From positions 1,426,001 through 1,490,000 of the forward strand of contig NZ_JADALJ010000001.1 in the NCBI RefSeq assembly GCF_014876185.1: a stretch of 64,000 bases of DNA. Reading direction: 5' to 3'. Made by a program: the position numbers and the translations under genes. A model generated the notes under the pieces. The model had not been told where the DNA came from, ran no database searches, and saw only the letters and a program-made list of their open reading frames with translations. This document shows, piece after piece, positions 50,002-59,535 of the stretch (position 1 is its first letter; the number at the start of each line of letters is the position of its first letter). This DNA is from Rufibacter sp. LB8. Lineage in GTDB: Bacteria > Bacteroidota > Bacteroidia > Cytophagales > Hymenobacteraceae.

Positions 50002-51453
50002 CTACGCCCAGAATGGAAGATACCTAGCATGCTTCCTCGATTTATTTTCTGGATCATAATCCTTAATAAGTCCAGCTTGTTTAGTATCATCAATAATCCG
50101 AGAAGCAGTTGAATAGTTATGGCTTTCAATAGCAAATCTTTCTCTAAGAGTCTGATTTGTCATTCTTTCATTAGATACATACTTCAAACAAGAATGTTGA
50201 TAACAGGCCCTAATTTTATCTGTTTTATCCATCTCATTTAATGTTTGATAAGCATATAGAGTCACTTTAGTATTCTTTATAAGGCCTTGAAAATTTGGGG
50301 CTGGCAATTGGAATAGCTCAGCCTGAGCAACTACCTTGTCAATTCCACTCCCTTTTTCCTCGCAGATGCCTACTCTCCGCATAAAAGATGCGAGTGCCTC
50401 ATTACGAGACTGATATTCATCAATAAACCTATCTGTGGTTATAATAGGTGTACCAGGATTGGTAATTTCTATTCTGTCAATATAAATTTCAACTATTGGA
50501 CCAGACCCCGTTTCATGAAAGTCTTGATGGATCAAAGCATTTGCTACAAGTTCCCTAATAGCAATTTCAGGATACATCCTTACTGTCTCTCTGAAAGCCT
50601 TTCCTACCTCTTCATTTGATGGTAGTTTGTCGTTTATATAATCTATTAACCCAAGGAAACCGGACGCATATCCTTTTACACCAGGTTGATCTTTAAGAGT
50701 GTTGAGCTTGTTCTTGCCCTCATATTGGATAACTCTAATAGCCTTTCTAGCTAACCTATCAAAATCCTGTAGGGATTTTGCAAATAGAATTGCACCTAAA
50801 TTAGTAATGTTAAAATAATTGCCATCTTTTACAACAAACTTGTCGGATAGAAGCTTTTTTAAAATAGCATCTCTTGTTGAAGGGAGAGGTAAGTTTAAAA
50901 GATCAAAATAGGTTTGAACATCAAGAAGCCGGACAACATCTTCGCCAGAAATCGTTTTTGTTGCCAAACCTTGCTCGAACTGGTTATTAATTTCCTTTCT
51001 CCAGATTTTTTTCTCCTTTTCAGGGAAATCTCTAAGTTTTCTTGTAACACTCCCAATCCTGATATATGAAATATGCTGGAACTGAACAGGCCTGTCTATA
51101 GCCGCAGGAATTTCAAAGATGGCGATTGATTTACCGTCAAAATCGAATTCATAAATCCTAAAATCAATTCTAGGATTAAGCCGCTGCGCGATCCAATGTT
51201 CGATTAGTTCATTACCCCTTTTCTCTCTAGTTGGAGTAAAGGAAGTTCCAACAATCGAATGATCGTTATCATTAACGCCGTAGACCAGGTACCCATATGA
51301 CTGATTATGAATACTGGCGCTATTAGAAATAGCAGAGAGCCTTTCTCCGACAGATTCCGGATCACCATTGTTTTCTTTGAATTCAACCCATTCGTTTTCA
51401 TTAGGCAGATCCGTTAGTTTAACTAATAATCTGTAGAGGTCATCAACATCCAT
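50002..51453 (-). CDS. AlbA_2 domain ATP-binding protein
   Basis: A 483-residue cytoplasmic protein. The N-terminal AlbA_2/Schlafen-like domain (about 15-130) has NEWVEFKENN and the glycine turn YLVYGVNDND. The central and C-terminal regions include the HATPase_c_4-type segment RELVANALIHQDFHETG followed by VEIYIDRIEITNPG, and a winged-helix-like end. Such proteins are often called RecG-like or transcriptional regulators, and some are found in defence islands. It is the first of several unknown genes on the minus strand. It has unusually low G+C compared with the region around 48-49 kb. Confidence 0.8.
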   Translation of the reverse strand: MDVDDLYRLLVKLTDLPNENEWVEFKENNGDPESVGERLSAISNSASIHNQSYGYLVYGVNDNDHSIVGTSFTPTREKRGNELIEHWIAQRLNPRIDFRIYEFDFDGKSIAIFEIPAAIDRPVQFQHISYIRIGSVTRKLRDFPEKEKKIWRKEINNQFEQGLATKTISGEDVVRLLDVQTYFDLLNLPLPSTRDAILKKLLSDKFVVKDGNYFNITNLGAILFAKSLQDFDRLARKAIRVIQYEGKNKLNTLKDQPGVKGYASGFLGLIDYINDKLPSNEEVGKAFRETVRMYPEIAIRELVANALIHQDFHETGSGPIVEIYIDRIEITNPGTPIITTDRFIDEYQSRNEALASFMRRVGICEEKGSGIDKVVAQAELFQLPAPNFQGLIKNTKVTLYAYQTLNEMDKTDKIRACYQHSCLKYVSNERMTNQTLRERFAIESHNYSTASRIIDDTKQAGLIKDYDPENKSRKHARYLPFWA

Positions 51454-51586
51454 ATTGAAGCAAAGCGATTTTAGCTATTTTCTAAAGCCAAAGGTTAATT
51501 CAAAGTTAGAAATTTTTATTCTCCTCAATTTAGATTTAAAAAGCCTCGCAGCGTGGGCAAGGCTATTTACAGAACAGAAACTCTAA

Positions 51587-52552
51587 TCATTCTTTTTTAG
51601 ATTCTTCGGAGACTTTATAAAGGTAGGATTCCTTTAGTTCCTTTTCGCTAATCTGCCAAGATTGCTTATACGCAGGCCAAAACTCTTTAACAATTGCAAG
51701 TGATGCGGCATTTAACTCATTAATAAACTCCCCATCGTTTATCAATATTAATCTTGATTTGGTATCTAAGTATGAAAATAAAATCCTGAATTCTTCAGAT
51801 TTATCCTCTGCTAACCTTAAAGCCTTACGGAATACCTCAAGATGATTCTCAATCCCAGTGTTTGCAAAATAACGTATTGCTGCAATTCTAATATGTAGGA
51901 TATAGTATTGGTTCACTGCATCTGAAAAGAACTCAGTGGAGAACCGATTCTCACAATTTGAAATCGCATATGCAATGCTGGTTTTAGTATCCACATCAAT
52001 GGAAGGGTCCTTCAACATACTAATTAAATCGAATATTTGAGTATCTGAAAATCCCAGGTGTTGTGTAAGTTGGAAGAAATTTACCGCGTTTGTTCGTAAA
52101 CCATAATTTGGCCCTTTTAAATCTGAAATAGCTTTTTCAATTTGTTGTTGACGGTTATTGGTTAGGTATTTTTCCAGTCTTTTATCTAAATAACCCTCCA
52201 AGTCCTTTAATTCTTTTTGGTATGGTCTGATTCCAAAAAAATAGACTGCCAACGGAGCCAATAATCCTCCTATTGTAAATACCAATGTAACAATTGAATA
52301 AACAGTTCCAAATCCTCCAAGTAGTGAGCTTTGATTGGAAATTGTTTCCGAGGCTTGTTCTAATCTCTCTTCAAGTACCGTATTTTTCCACTCTTGTTTT
52401 TCTGAATTGGCTTTGAGTTCAAATCTCAAAGACTTAATAGTATCTAGAAGTGCATTATTTGATGGCTGGGATCCTCTAGCCCTGGAAGACTGACTGTAAC
52501 TAATAACTGAAACAGAAATGAATAGCAATAAAAGGAGTAAGTGTTTTCTCAT
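51587..52552 (-). CDS. Exported or membrane hypothetical protein
   Basis: A 321-residue protein with an N-terminal signal (MRKHLLLLLLFISVSVISYS), a coiled coil near 30-70, and a membrane segment (about 80-105: VYSIVTLVFTIGGLLAPLAVYFFG). The rest, probably cytoplasmic, is helical and HEAT-like. No family recognised. Start at ATG 52552, because the GTG at 52567 would put extra residues before the signal. It is alone, in A/T-rich DNA of the accessory region. About 300 bp of gene-free DNA precedes it. Confidence 0.6.
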   Translation of the reverse strand: MRKHLLLLLLFISVSVISYSQSSRARGSQPSNNALLDTIKSLRFELKANSEKQEWKNTVLEERLEQASETISNQSSLLGGFGTVYSIVTLVFTIGGLLAPLAVYFFGIRPYQKELKDLEGYLDKRLEKYLTNNRQQQIEKAISDLKGPNYGLRTNAVNFFQLTQHLGFSDTQIFDLISMLKDPSIDVDTKTSIAYAISNCENRFSTEFFSDAVNQYYILHIRIAAIRYFANTGIENHLEVFRKALRLAEDKSEEFRILFSYLDTKSRLILINDGEFINELNAASLAIVKEFWPAYKQSWQISEKELKESYLYKVSEESKKE

Positions 52553-52869
52553 ATTCTCTATATACACACTACCGTTTTCAACTCTGGAGACGGGCTGGCT
52601 GAAATCGATTTGAACAAGCTTTCCCCTCTTTTTTTTGTTCTTAAAAAATTAAGCCTCAAAAAATATCTCATAACCATCAAAAAAACACTTCAAACCCTCT
52701 CTGAGCCTGCCAACTGTTTTTCTCCATTTTCCTCTTTGATTTTTTGCCATTATTTCTTCTCATCTTCCTCAAGCTCTTTTATAAACAACTGTCTCAAAAG
52801 GCCAGCCAATCTTATTCCCATCTTTTCTGCAAGGACTTTCCCTTAACAGATTCAGAATGAAGTTTAGTC

Positions 52870-53202
52870 CTAGATTGGTGTTTCAAAACTGGAAATCTTT
52901 TCATCGATTTTCTCAAGGAACCTTGGCATATCTTTACCAAACCACTGAAGTTGTTTGAATTCATCAAATTTAAATGTTCTTGTTTGCCAATGAACATTCG
53001 GCCCTCCAGTTAGCAGTTCTAAAGCCTCTGCATGTTGTTTTATATATGCAATAGCTAGATGAATGTTAGCTTCTGCATCTCTAAGTCCTCTATCCCGTTT
53101 AGTATTGTTGCTGCCGGTTTTATACATCGAATAGGCTTCAGAGAACTCAGAAACTATATTAACCAACCGCGTATTCAGGGTTTGCCATTCTTCTTTAGTC
53201 AT
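52870..53202 (-). CDS. Hypothetical protein, 110 residues
   Basis: A small helical cytoplasmic protein with no recognised family. The stretch DAEANIHLAIAYIKQHAEALELL suggests a four-helix bundle such as HEPN or a similar fold, but no catalytic residues are clear. It follows the next gene upstream by 15 bp on the same strand, so both belong to one unit. Confidence 0.55.
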   Translation of the reverse strand: MTKEEWQTLNTRLVNIVSEFSEAYSMYKTGSNNTKRDRGLRDAEANIHLAIAYIKQHAEALELLTGGPNVHWQTRTFKFDEFKQLQWFGKDMPRFLEKIDEKISSFETPI

Positions 53203-53217
53203 TGTGCTAGTTTATTA

Positions 53218-53538
53218 CTACTCTCTCTCGATGGAGGAATATTTTGTTGCGAAGTTAACAAAGATGATTTCACAGAACCGCCCCAAATAATACCCCTCGA
53301 AATCTTTAACTTCTGCTTTTTCTTTCTTGAATTTCAGGACCTCGACGCTAAGGTGCTTTTTTTCAGAATTAGCCAATAATTGGATTACACCCTTCTCCCC
53401 CCATTGTTTAGTGTGTTTTAAATATTTAGTGTCTTCATCCTCGTGAATAGCCCATGTGTTGAGGCTTTTATCCTCTATTAAGGCAATAATATCTTTCTTT
53501 AGCTTATTTGGCGCAGCCGTTTTGAAAAGTAGTTTCAT
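53218..53538 (-). CDS. Hypothetical protein, 106 residues
   Basis: A small basic protein with alternating strands and helices (LLFKTAAPNKLKKDIIALIEDKS ... KHLSVEVLKFKKE). No known family. The frame begins at 53586, but ATG at 53538 follows an 18-bp promoter-like motif that is also found before the DUF2321 gene. Probably co-transcribed with the 110-residue gene. Confidence 0.55.
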   Translation of the reverse strand: MKLLFKTAAPNKLKKDIIALIEDKSLNTWAIHEDEDTKYLKHTKQWGEKGVIQLLANSEKKHLSVEVLKFKKEKAEVKDFEGYYLGRFCEIIFVNFATKYSSIERE

Positions 53539-53556
53539 TTTGGTCGGTGTTAGTTG

Positions 53557-53574
53557 TTTAAGCAAGGTAAATAA
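53557..53574 (-). promoter_or_regulatory. Shared 18-bp upstream motif, copy A
   Basis: On the minus strand it reads TTATTTACCTTGCTTAAA, 18 bp before the ATG at 53538. The same 18 bp occurs before DUF2321. It contains TACCTTGC, close to a -7 box. Confidence 0.55.
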
Positions 53575-53620
53575 TTTACTTGGCACTTATTGCTTACCTA
53601 AGTTGACTTTGGCAAGAAGG

Positions 53621-54331
53621 TCAAGAGAGAAAAAAACCGGTCAAAACGGGTTCCCATGTACTCCAAACTTGGGAAAGATCACTTGCTGCTCCCAATGTTC
53701 CCAAGCCAAAGCTAATAAGAGGCTGCAAAACCGATTTTGGCAATCGTTCATTTTCGGGTATTATCGCTTGCTCGCTCAAAACGGTCAACTGCTCTAAATA
53801 CTTCTTTTTCTCATTTTCAACTAACGCACTTGACCTCTCAATGGCATTTGACAGAGCTTTTAAGGCTTCAGCAACTCCTTCTTCTCCAGCCTTGGAAAGT
53901 TTTTGGGAATTTGAGATTACATTGTCTACCATTGAACCAAGGTTGATGACGTTCCCGTGGCCTTGTACAGTAACTTCTATAGATTTCAATGCAGCCAACC
54001 TACTCTGCTGCTTTTCTTCCTCCGCTCTCCGCTTGTTTGCAGCTATGTATTCTTCGTCTGCTTTCTTTCTTTGCTCGTACCATGGGAATTTCTGTCCGCA
54101 TACGTCGCATATTTTTGGTGCGACAGGCCCGAAGCCGCCCAGAATAGCTATATTTGAATGAATCACATCACCGGGAATCAGAGCCCTGCATTCTGGATTC
54201 TGACAATTTGTGATGGTACGCTCCTCGCAGCTAATACAGTAATTTTTCCTTGAATGTGGGTTGGAATTGTACCTAGCAGTCGATACATGGCCATTTAGGC
54301 AGACCTGCATTACATCGTGGTAAGAACTCAT
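53621..54331 (-). CDS. DUF2321 zinc-ribbon protein
   Basis: A 236-residue cytoplasmic protein. The N-terminal half is a DUF2321-type zinc-ribbon unit with VCLNGHVST, CISCEERT, NCQNPEC and CDVCGQKFPWY, i.e. four pairs of cysteines. A charged helix follows (about 90-115), then an antiparallel helical region and a C-terminal hydrophobic end (about 205-236). Function unknown. It is preceded by the same 18-bp motif as the 106-residue gene, so the two units are likely controlled together. Confidence 0.78.
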   Translation of the reverse strand: MSSYHDVMQVCLNGHVSTARYNSNPHSRKNYCISCEERTITNCQNPECRALIPGDVIHSNIAILGGFGPVAPKICDVCGQKFPWYEQRKKADEEYIAANKRRAEEEKQQSRLAALKSIEVTVQGHGNVINLGSMVDNVISNSQKLSKAGEEGVAEALKALSNAIERSSALVENEKKKYLEQLTVLSEQAIIPENERLPKSVLQPLISFGLGTLGAASDLSQVWSTWEPVLTGFFLS

Positions 54332-54360
54332 GTATTTGAAGTAAAGTTGGGATAGTATGC

Positions 54361-54378
54361 TTTAAGCAAGGTAAATAA
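54361..54378 (-). promoter_or_regulatory. Shared 18-bp upstream motif, copy B
   Basis: Identical to 53557-53574, 29 bp before the DUF2321 ATG. Identity ends sharply on both sides. Confidence 0.55.
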
Positions 54379-54592
54379 AGATTTTCATTTGGCTCGAAGT
54401 TTCCTTGACCTTAAAAACCAAGATTCTTTTTAATCCACTGCAGAGAAGGTCTGCGTTGAAAGTGAAAGAGTGCTTTTGATACTAGAAAAAGGCTGCCCTT
54501 TTATTTAAAATAGTTTGGTTTAAAAGTGCCTGGCAAATAATATTAAATCTTCGATTTACAACCCATACTATTTTATAGCTGTAACTATTAAA

Positions 54593-54703
54593 TACCTTTG
54601 AAGCTACAAGAAAGAATTTCAAGCGCTTCTATGAATTGGTTCGAGAATTGTATCCTAGGGACTACTAAAAAAGCCACTTCATGAAAATGGAGTGGCTTTT
54701 TTA
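54593..54703 (+). ncRNA. Candidate small RNA between a -7 box and a terminator
   Basis: A perfect -7 box TACCTTTG (54593-54600) is followed by a strong terminator, AAAAAAGCCACT/AGTGGCTTTTTT (54667-54703). The transcript would be about 95 bases. The only frame in it has 17 codons. No -33 box is clear. The rest of the gap 54379-54851 is empty. Confidence 0.45.
54667..54703 (+). terminator. Rho-independent terminator
   Basis: Stem AAAAAGCCACT/AGTGGCTTTTT with T run; ends the candidate small RNA. Confidence 0.75.
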
Positions 54704-54851
54704 TTTTGTTATGTTGCAATCTTTATATAACCGAAGCCAAAGGCTTACTCGTGCATCAATTCCGCTCCCTCTCCGTTATTACCGTAACAACACACTTATA
54801 TATCCTTTTGTAATCGTATCTAAAGGAATCAAAATACCTATTTAAGTTTAA

Positions 54852-55729
54852 GAGCATGTTTAAATTTTGGAAAGGGATAAAAAAAGCGAGTCAGCCCGTA
54901 AGCATTAATTGACCAAACTTCGGTGCTTATGGAATCCCAGTACAGGAAATTGACTGACTCGCAATGGGAGGCGATGAAGTCATCGCTGCCCACTGATAGG
55001 AAACGTCTGCACAGCCTTCGGGTTATAGCGGACACCATATTTTACGTGCTTCGCGTGGGATGCCAGTGGCGGAACCTGCCGCAGGGGTGTTTCCCCAAGT
55101 GGCAGCTGGTGTACTACTACTTCCGCCTATGGAAGTCGGACGGCACGCTGGAGAGGCTTAACTGGGCCCTGAACATGCGGGAGCGGAGAAGGCAGGGCAA
55201 GGCGGACTCGCCCAGCATGGTCAGCATTGACAGCCAGTCGGTTAAGGCAGGCCCGTTCATCTCACAGGAGACAGGCGTGGACGGCAACAAGAAGGTCAAC
55301 GGGCGGAAGCGGCACGTGGTCACCGACACGCTAGGCCTGGTGTGGGGCGTGGTGGTGCACGGGGCCAACAGGGCGGACGGGGCCCTGGCCCGCAGGGTGG
55401 TGGAGCCGATGAAGGGCTACCTGCACCGCATGGAGAAGATACTGGCCGACGCCGCCTACCAGAAGGGCTTCATGGCCTGGGTGGAGGAAAGTTTGCTGGG
55501 CGTGGAGTTGGAGGTGTCATCCAAGCCGCCGGGAACGGAGGGTTTCGCCCCTGTGAGGTGGAGGTGGGTCACGGAGCGGGCCTTCGGCATGTTCTCCTTC
55601 TTCAGCAGGCTCGACAAAGACCACGAGAAAACGACCGAAAGCGCCGAAAGTTGGGTGCTTTGGCAGAACTGCCAAGTTATTCTCAATCGTTTGGGCTGAT
55701 AACCAGAAAGTTAAAATTTAAACAAGCAC
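54852..55729 (+). mobile_element. IS5-family insertion sequence with intact ends
   Basis: 878 bp. Left end GAGCATGTTTAAATTTT and right end (complement) GTGCTTGTTTAAATTTT match at 15 of 17 positions. Both ends are flanked by TAA (54849-54851 and 55730-55732), a 3-bp TNA target duplication typical of the ISL2 group. The transposase gene fills the element. Confidence 0.82.
54929..55699 (+). CDS. IS5-family transposase
   Basis: A 256-residue transposase. It begins MESQYRKLTDSQWEAMKSSLP and has the DDE residues in SIDSQSVKAG (first Asp, near 96), ILADAAYQKGF (second Asp, near 169) and RRVTER-like RWRWVTERAFGMF (Glu, near 211). The frame is open and intact, so the element could be active. An earlier GTG at 54923 is less likely as start. 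It is richer in G+C than the surrounding DNA. Confidence 0.92.
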   Translation: MESQYRKLTDSQWEAMKSSLPTDRKRLHSLRVIADTIFYVLRVGCQWRNLPQGCFPKWQLVYYYFRLWKSDGTLERLNWALNMRERRRQGKADSPSMVSIDSQSVKAGPFISQETGVDGNKKVNGRKRHVVTDTLGLVWGVVVHGANRADGALARRVVEPMKGYLHRMEKILADAAYQKGFMAWVEESLLGVELEVSSKPPGTEGFAPVRWRWVTERAFGMFSFFSRLDKDHEKTTESAESWVLWQNCQVILNRLG

Positions 55730-55838
55730 TAAATTGTTTTATCATTCGCAAGCTAAACACCTTAAATAATTTAAGACTTAAACTTACAATACCCACTTTT
55801 TCATATAAATAGCTGTTCAAGTCTAACTAATAATTAAA

Positions 55839-55866
55839 ATTCCCCGAACAAAACTGCGCGGGGAAT
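55839..55866. terminator. Stem-loop downstream of the IS
   Basis: ATTCCCC/GGGGAAT around a GC-rich loop, followed by CTTATT on the plus strand. Confidence 0.45.
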
Positions 55867-55961
55867 CTTATTATTAAATATAAAATTTATAAGAAATTTG
55901 GATATGTAAATAACAGGATTAAGTTTAAACAAAATAATGGGTGGAGTCTATAATAAAGAAT

Positions 55962-56009
55962 CTGAGGAGCGACAAATTGCTCTAGTTAGCTAGTTAAATC
56001 GCTCCTCAG
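55962..56009 (-). terminator. Stem-loop after the CARDB/T9SS gene
   Basis: Perfect 11-bp arms CTGAGGAGCGA/TCGCTCCTCAG with a 26-base loop, 9 bp after the stop of the minus-strand gene. Confidence 0.6.
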
Positions 56010-56017
56010 GTTTATCT

Positions 56018-59000
56018 CTACTGTACTAGTAATCTGGCTTGAAAGCTTAAGTCCCCTGATGATATTCTCACTAAGTATAAACCTGGCTTTAACCCACTGG
56101 TAGGTACGGAACTCTGCAATACCCCGCCAGTATGTGTAAGCCTACCGGTGTGTATATTTTTACCCGTTAGATCAAAAACATTTACTGAGTAAGCACCTTC
56201 AACTGCATCTCCAAGGGAAACCATCACTTCAGTTCCAAGAATAACCGGGTTAGGGTGAACAGAAAGCTTAAACTCATTACTGATTGTGGTACCGGCTATC
56301 TTAATTGGATTCTCCTCTTCATCAATTGACGCAGCCGCAAATGTTTGCCCTATAACGGTGAAAGGCTGAGACTCAGTACCAATAACTTTGGGCGATGTGC
56401 TTACCACCCGAACTTTATAACCGTTACCAGATGGAATATTAGCTGGAATACGCGCGTAAATAGGGTTACGTGTAGCATATGCTCCTATGATAACGGCATT
56501 ACTGAAAGAGCCGGATGCATCAGAGAGTTCAACTTGGAATTCATTAACATAGCGCTCGTAGGTACCTGTCTTGGTATAAGGCACTGCAAACGAAATGCCA
56601 ACTCTTTGGACAGAAGAGGCTAATACACCTGTTGTGATGGTGTTGGACTCTACGCCTACTACGGTGAAAGGTTGAGACTCAGTACCAATGATATAAGGCG
56701 AAGTGCTTACCACGCGTACTCTGTAGCCCGTTCCTGATGGCGTACCGGCAGGAACCCTGGCATGGATAGGGTTTCTAACTGCGTATGCTCCAATGACTAC
56801 CGGGTTTAAAAAAGAGCCTTGCGCATCCGAAAGCTCCACACGGAATTCATTCACATAGCGCTCGTAAGCCCCCGTCTTGGTGTATGGTACAGCGAAGGAT
56901 ATCCCCGTCCGAATGGAGGTGACAGCAAGAGCGCCTGTTGTGATAGTGTATGGCTCTGGAGTTGGGGTAATAGGACCAGCATTACTATTAACAATTCTCT
57001 CTACTTCAAAGAAATTAAGATTATTGTTTTCTGATTGCTCTAAAATATTTTTATCAGCATCTGCTACAACTAATACAGTATATGATCCTAATGTTGAACT
57101 TTCTGGCAGGATAATCTCTGTACCACTAATGGAATGTGTTGCTTCACATGGCAATGATTCAGCATTAATTGTGATAGTTTTCAAAAGCTTATCTGAAGGA
57201 TCTAACTGCCTATCATCAGATAGATAAAATTTTAACTGGCTATTAATTTTAGCTGAACTTCCATTATTCTTTATCCCAATATTAGTTTTAAATTTATTGG
57301 TAGTAGTAGTTAATTTTTCAGATGGAGCTATAACCTGTAAATCAGGATTTGATTGAATATTAACCTTAATTCCAGATGAATTATAATTATTGGTTTCATT
57401 AGTTTCAATGATTGTGTTATCACCAAAATCAGGATAATATCCATCTATTTTTGCAAAAAGGAACTTCTGCCCTTCAACACCACAAGTGGAAAAATCTAAA
57501 CTAACTGAACCACTATAAACTTCACCTGATGCCAATGCTGGAATTTTGACAAACTGCTGATTTGAGTTAGTACCAGAAAATAATCTAGCATCTGTAGATG
57601 GGCTAAAATTATCATCATTAGAAACAAATACATCTAAATAGATTACACTAACTGGTCCCTGTCCTTGATTTTTAACAACAAAATTAATTGTAGTGCTTTC
57701 GTAGGCGGCAGGGGATAAATTACTGATGGAAAAATTTTGCAATACTAAGTCTGGATCTTTAGAAACAACTAATACATCTGAAGCTAAATTATTTTCTTCA
57801 TTAATTTCGTCTAGTTGAGAAGTACCATCAACTTTAGCTATAACCCTATAGGTTCCTAAATTAAGGGAAGAAGGAACGGTAAGAGTGCTATTAAATACAG
57901 TAGTAACGCTGCAGCTAAGTCCAGCAGTAAAGGAAGAAGATCCTAGTACTTGGTCGTTAGCATCAATATTGCCATCTGCAGAAAGATAATAGGTAATAAC
58001 ATTTGTACCATTAAATCCCCCCCCGGTATTAAACACGGTTGACTCTACAGTAAAATCCTGTCCTGCATCTACAGTTTTCACATTTTTTATTTTAAGTAAC
58101 ATCTGCAGGTCGGGTTTTTCACCAACTAATGAAAACTGGTCTGAAGCTATAGTATTAGAAATATCGTTTAATTTAATTGCAGTGCTGCCATAGTATGACT
58201 TGGAATTAACTTCAACAAATAAACTGTTTGCACCATAATTAACACAAGAGATTGGCAGTGTTTTACTAATGCTTTTCCTTTGCCCTAGAATCAATCCATC
58301 CTCTTCATCTGTTGCAATAAGAATTTTTCCATTTAAATAGTTATCTGCCAAATATTCTATATAATATTCACCTAAGGCACCTTCTCCTGTATTAACTACA
58401 TCAAAATTCACTGTAACTGTGCCATTTTCCTTATTGGTGTTGACAATTACAAAATTTTCAATTTTTAAACCAGCATTTTTAGTTATAAATATTGGAACAA
58501 CTGCCAAATTATTTGTTTCAGATCCTTCATAGACATGGTTTTCTGGATCAAGTTGAAAAATCAAATAACGCTGACCTAATAAAGCCATATTATTAGGAAT
58601 TTTAACTGGATCTAAGCCAACAAAAGGGGTTTTTAATAATTCATTTTCTAAATTTTTCAAACCCTTTTTTTTATCAATTCCATTTTCAGGAATTGAGATG
58701 TTAATATCTTCTGCATCTAAAATTTCATCCGAAGAAATAAACACTTTGTAATTTACATTATCAGCAAAACTAGCACAACTCGAGGCATTAATAATTTTAG
58801 ATGTAGCCTTAAAGGGCAATTCTTCATTAATTGAGATTGTAGAGTGTTCAGCTATAATATCTTTGAACTGTAAATCAGGCGGGCAAGTTAGATTTAAAGC
58901 TTGTACGTTAGATGAAGCTTTTCCGCTATTATTCATTGATACAACCTTGAAATAATAAACGGTATTCTTCACAAGGCCACTAGCTATGTAGGATGTCGTG

Positions 59001-59239
59001 TTTGCATCAACAATAGATACTAATGTATCTCGGTCAAATTCTGATCTAACGGACCTGTAAACTTTGAAATTAGTCTCGTCTGAAGAATTGTCTACCCAGT
59101 TCAAACTTACTTCTGTTTCTGAGATAGAAGTAAGCATAAGATTAGATGGGGCTAAAGGCTTTATATTCTCTTGCCCAACGGCGTGGAACCTTATTAGCAA
59201 TAAAATTGCCAATAGTTTAAAGAGTAATTTTTGTTTCAT
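56018..59239 (-). CDS. Large surface protein: fibronectin type III, CARDB repeats and T9SS sorting domain
   Basis: A 1073-residue secreted protein. It has a signal peptide (MKQKLLFKLLAILLLIRFHAVG), then a fibronectin type III domain (about 30-115). A series of CARDB-like adhesion repeats follows (about 130-760), each with a DL-x-I/V-x-N-F start and an N-x-G turn (e.g. VVKNQGQGPVSV). Two tandem units of about 100 residues (about 770-965) share GISFAVPYTKTG and YERYVNEF. The last 80 residues are a type IX secretion sorting domain (FKLSVHPNPV ... GLYLVRISSG). It is likely exported across the outer membrane and anchored or released as an adhesin. Downstream stem-loop as terminator. Confidence 0.85.
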   Translation of the reverse strand: MKQKLLFKLLAILLLIRFHAVGQENIKPLAPSNLMLTSISETEVSLNWVDNSSDETNFKVYRSVRSEFDRDTLVSIVDANTTSYIASGLVKNTVYYFKVVSMNNSGKASSNVQALNLTCPPDLQFKDIIAEHSTISINEELPFKATSKIINASSCASFADNVNYKVFISSDEILDAEDINISIPENGIDKKKGLKNLENELLKTPFVGLDPVKIPNNMALLGQRYLIFQLDPENHVYEGSETNNLAVVPIFITKNAGLKIENFVIVNTNKENGTVTVNFDVVNTGEGALGEYYIEYLADNYLNGKILIATDEEDGLILGQRKSISKTLPISCVNYGANSLFVEVNSKSYYGSTAIKLNDISNTIASDQFSLVGEKPDLQMLLKIKNVKTVDAGQDFTVESTVFNTGGGFNGTNVITYYLSADGNIDANDQVLGSSSFTAGLSCSVTTVFNSTLTVPSSLNLGTYRVIAKVDGTSQLDEINEENNLASDVLVVSKDPDLVLQNFSISNLSPAAYESTTINFVVKNQGQGPVSVIYLDVFVSNDDNFSPSTDARLFSGTNSNQQFVKIPALASGEVYSGSVSLDFSTCGVEGQKFLFAKIDGYYPDFGDNTIIETNETNNYNSSGIKVNIQSNPDLQVIAPSEKLTTTTNKFKTNIGIKNNGSSAKINSQLKFYLSDDRQLDPSDKLLKTITINAESLPCEATHSISGTEIILPESSTLGSYTVLVVADADKNILEQSENNNLNFFEVERIVNSNAGPITPTPEPYTITTGALAVTSIRTGISFAVPYTKTGAYERYVNEFRVELSDAQGSFLNPVVIGAYAVRNPIHARVPAGTPSGTGYRVRVVSTSPYIIGTESQPFTVVGVESNTITTGVLASSVQRVGISFAVPYTKTGTYERYVNEFQVELSDASGSFSNAVIIGAYATRNPIYARIPANIPSGNGYKVRVVSTSPKVIGTESQPFTVIGQTFAAASIDEEENPIKIAGTTISNEFKLSVHPNPVILGTEVMVSLGDAVEGAYSVNVFDLTGKNIHTGRLTHTGGVLQSSVPTSGLKPGLYLVRISSGDLSFQARLLVQ

Positions 59240-59535
59240 GATGATTTTAAATTAAAGGGCTTAAAGTATGGGGTAAATTTACTTCATGAAAAACCTTAGT
59301 CAAATACCTACTTTTAGGTATTTTCTTTAAAAAATCTAAATATTTGTTAATTAACTTTTAGATTTTTAATCCATCCTTAATAATAAAAGCGTAATAATCA
59401 TATTTCTGCATATTCATAAAGTCAGATAATTATATTCGCATTCAAATAAATGCGGCATTTTACAAGAAGTAGGGAACTGCCACCTATTTAAGTAGTAATT
59501 TTTTTTGTTTTTTTTATAACGACTATACCGCAGCT

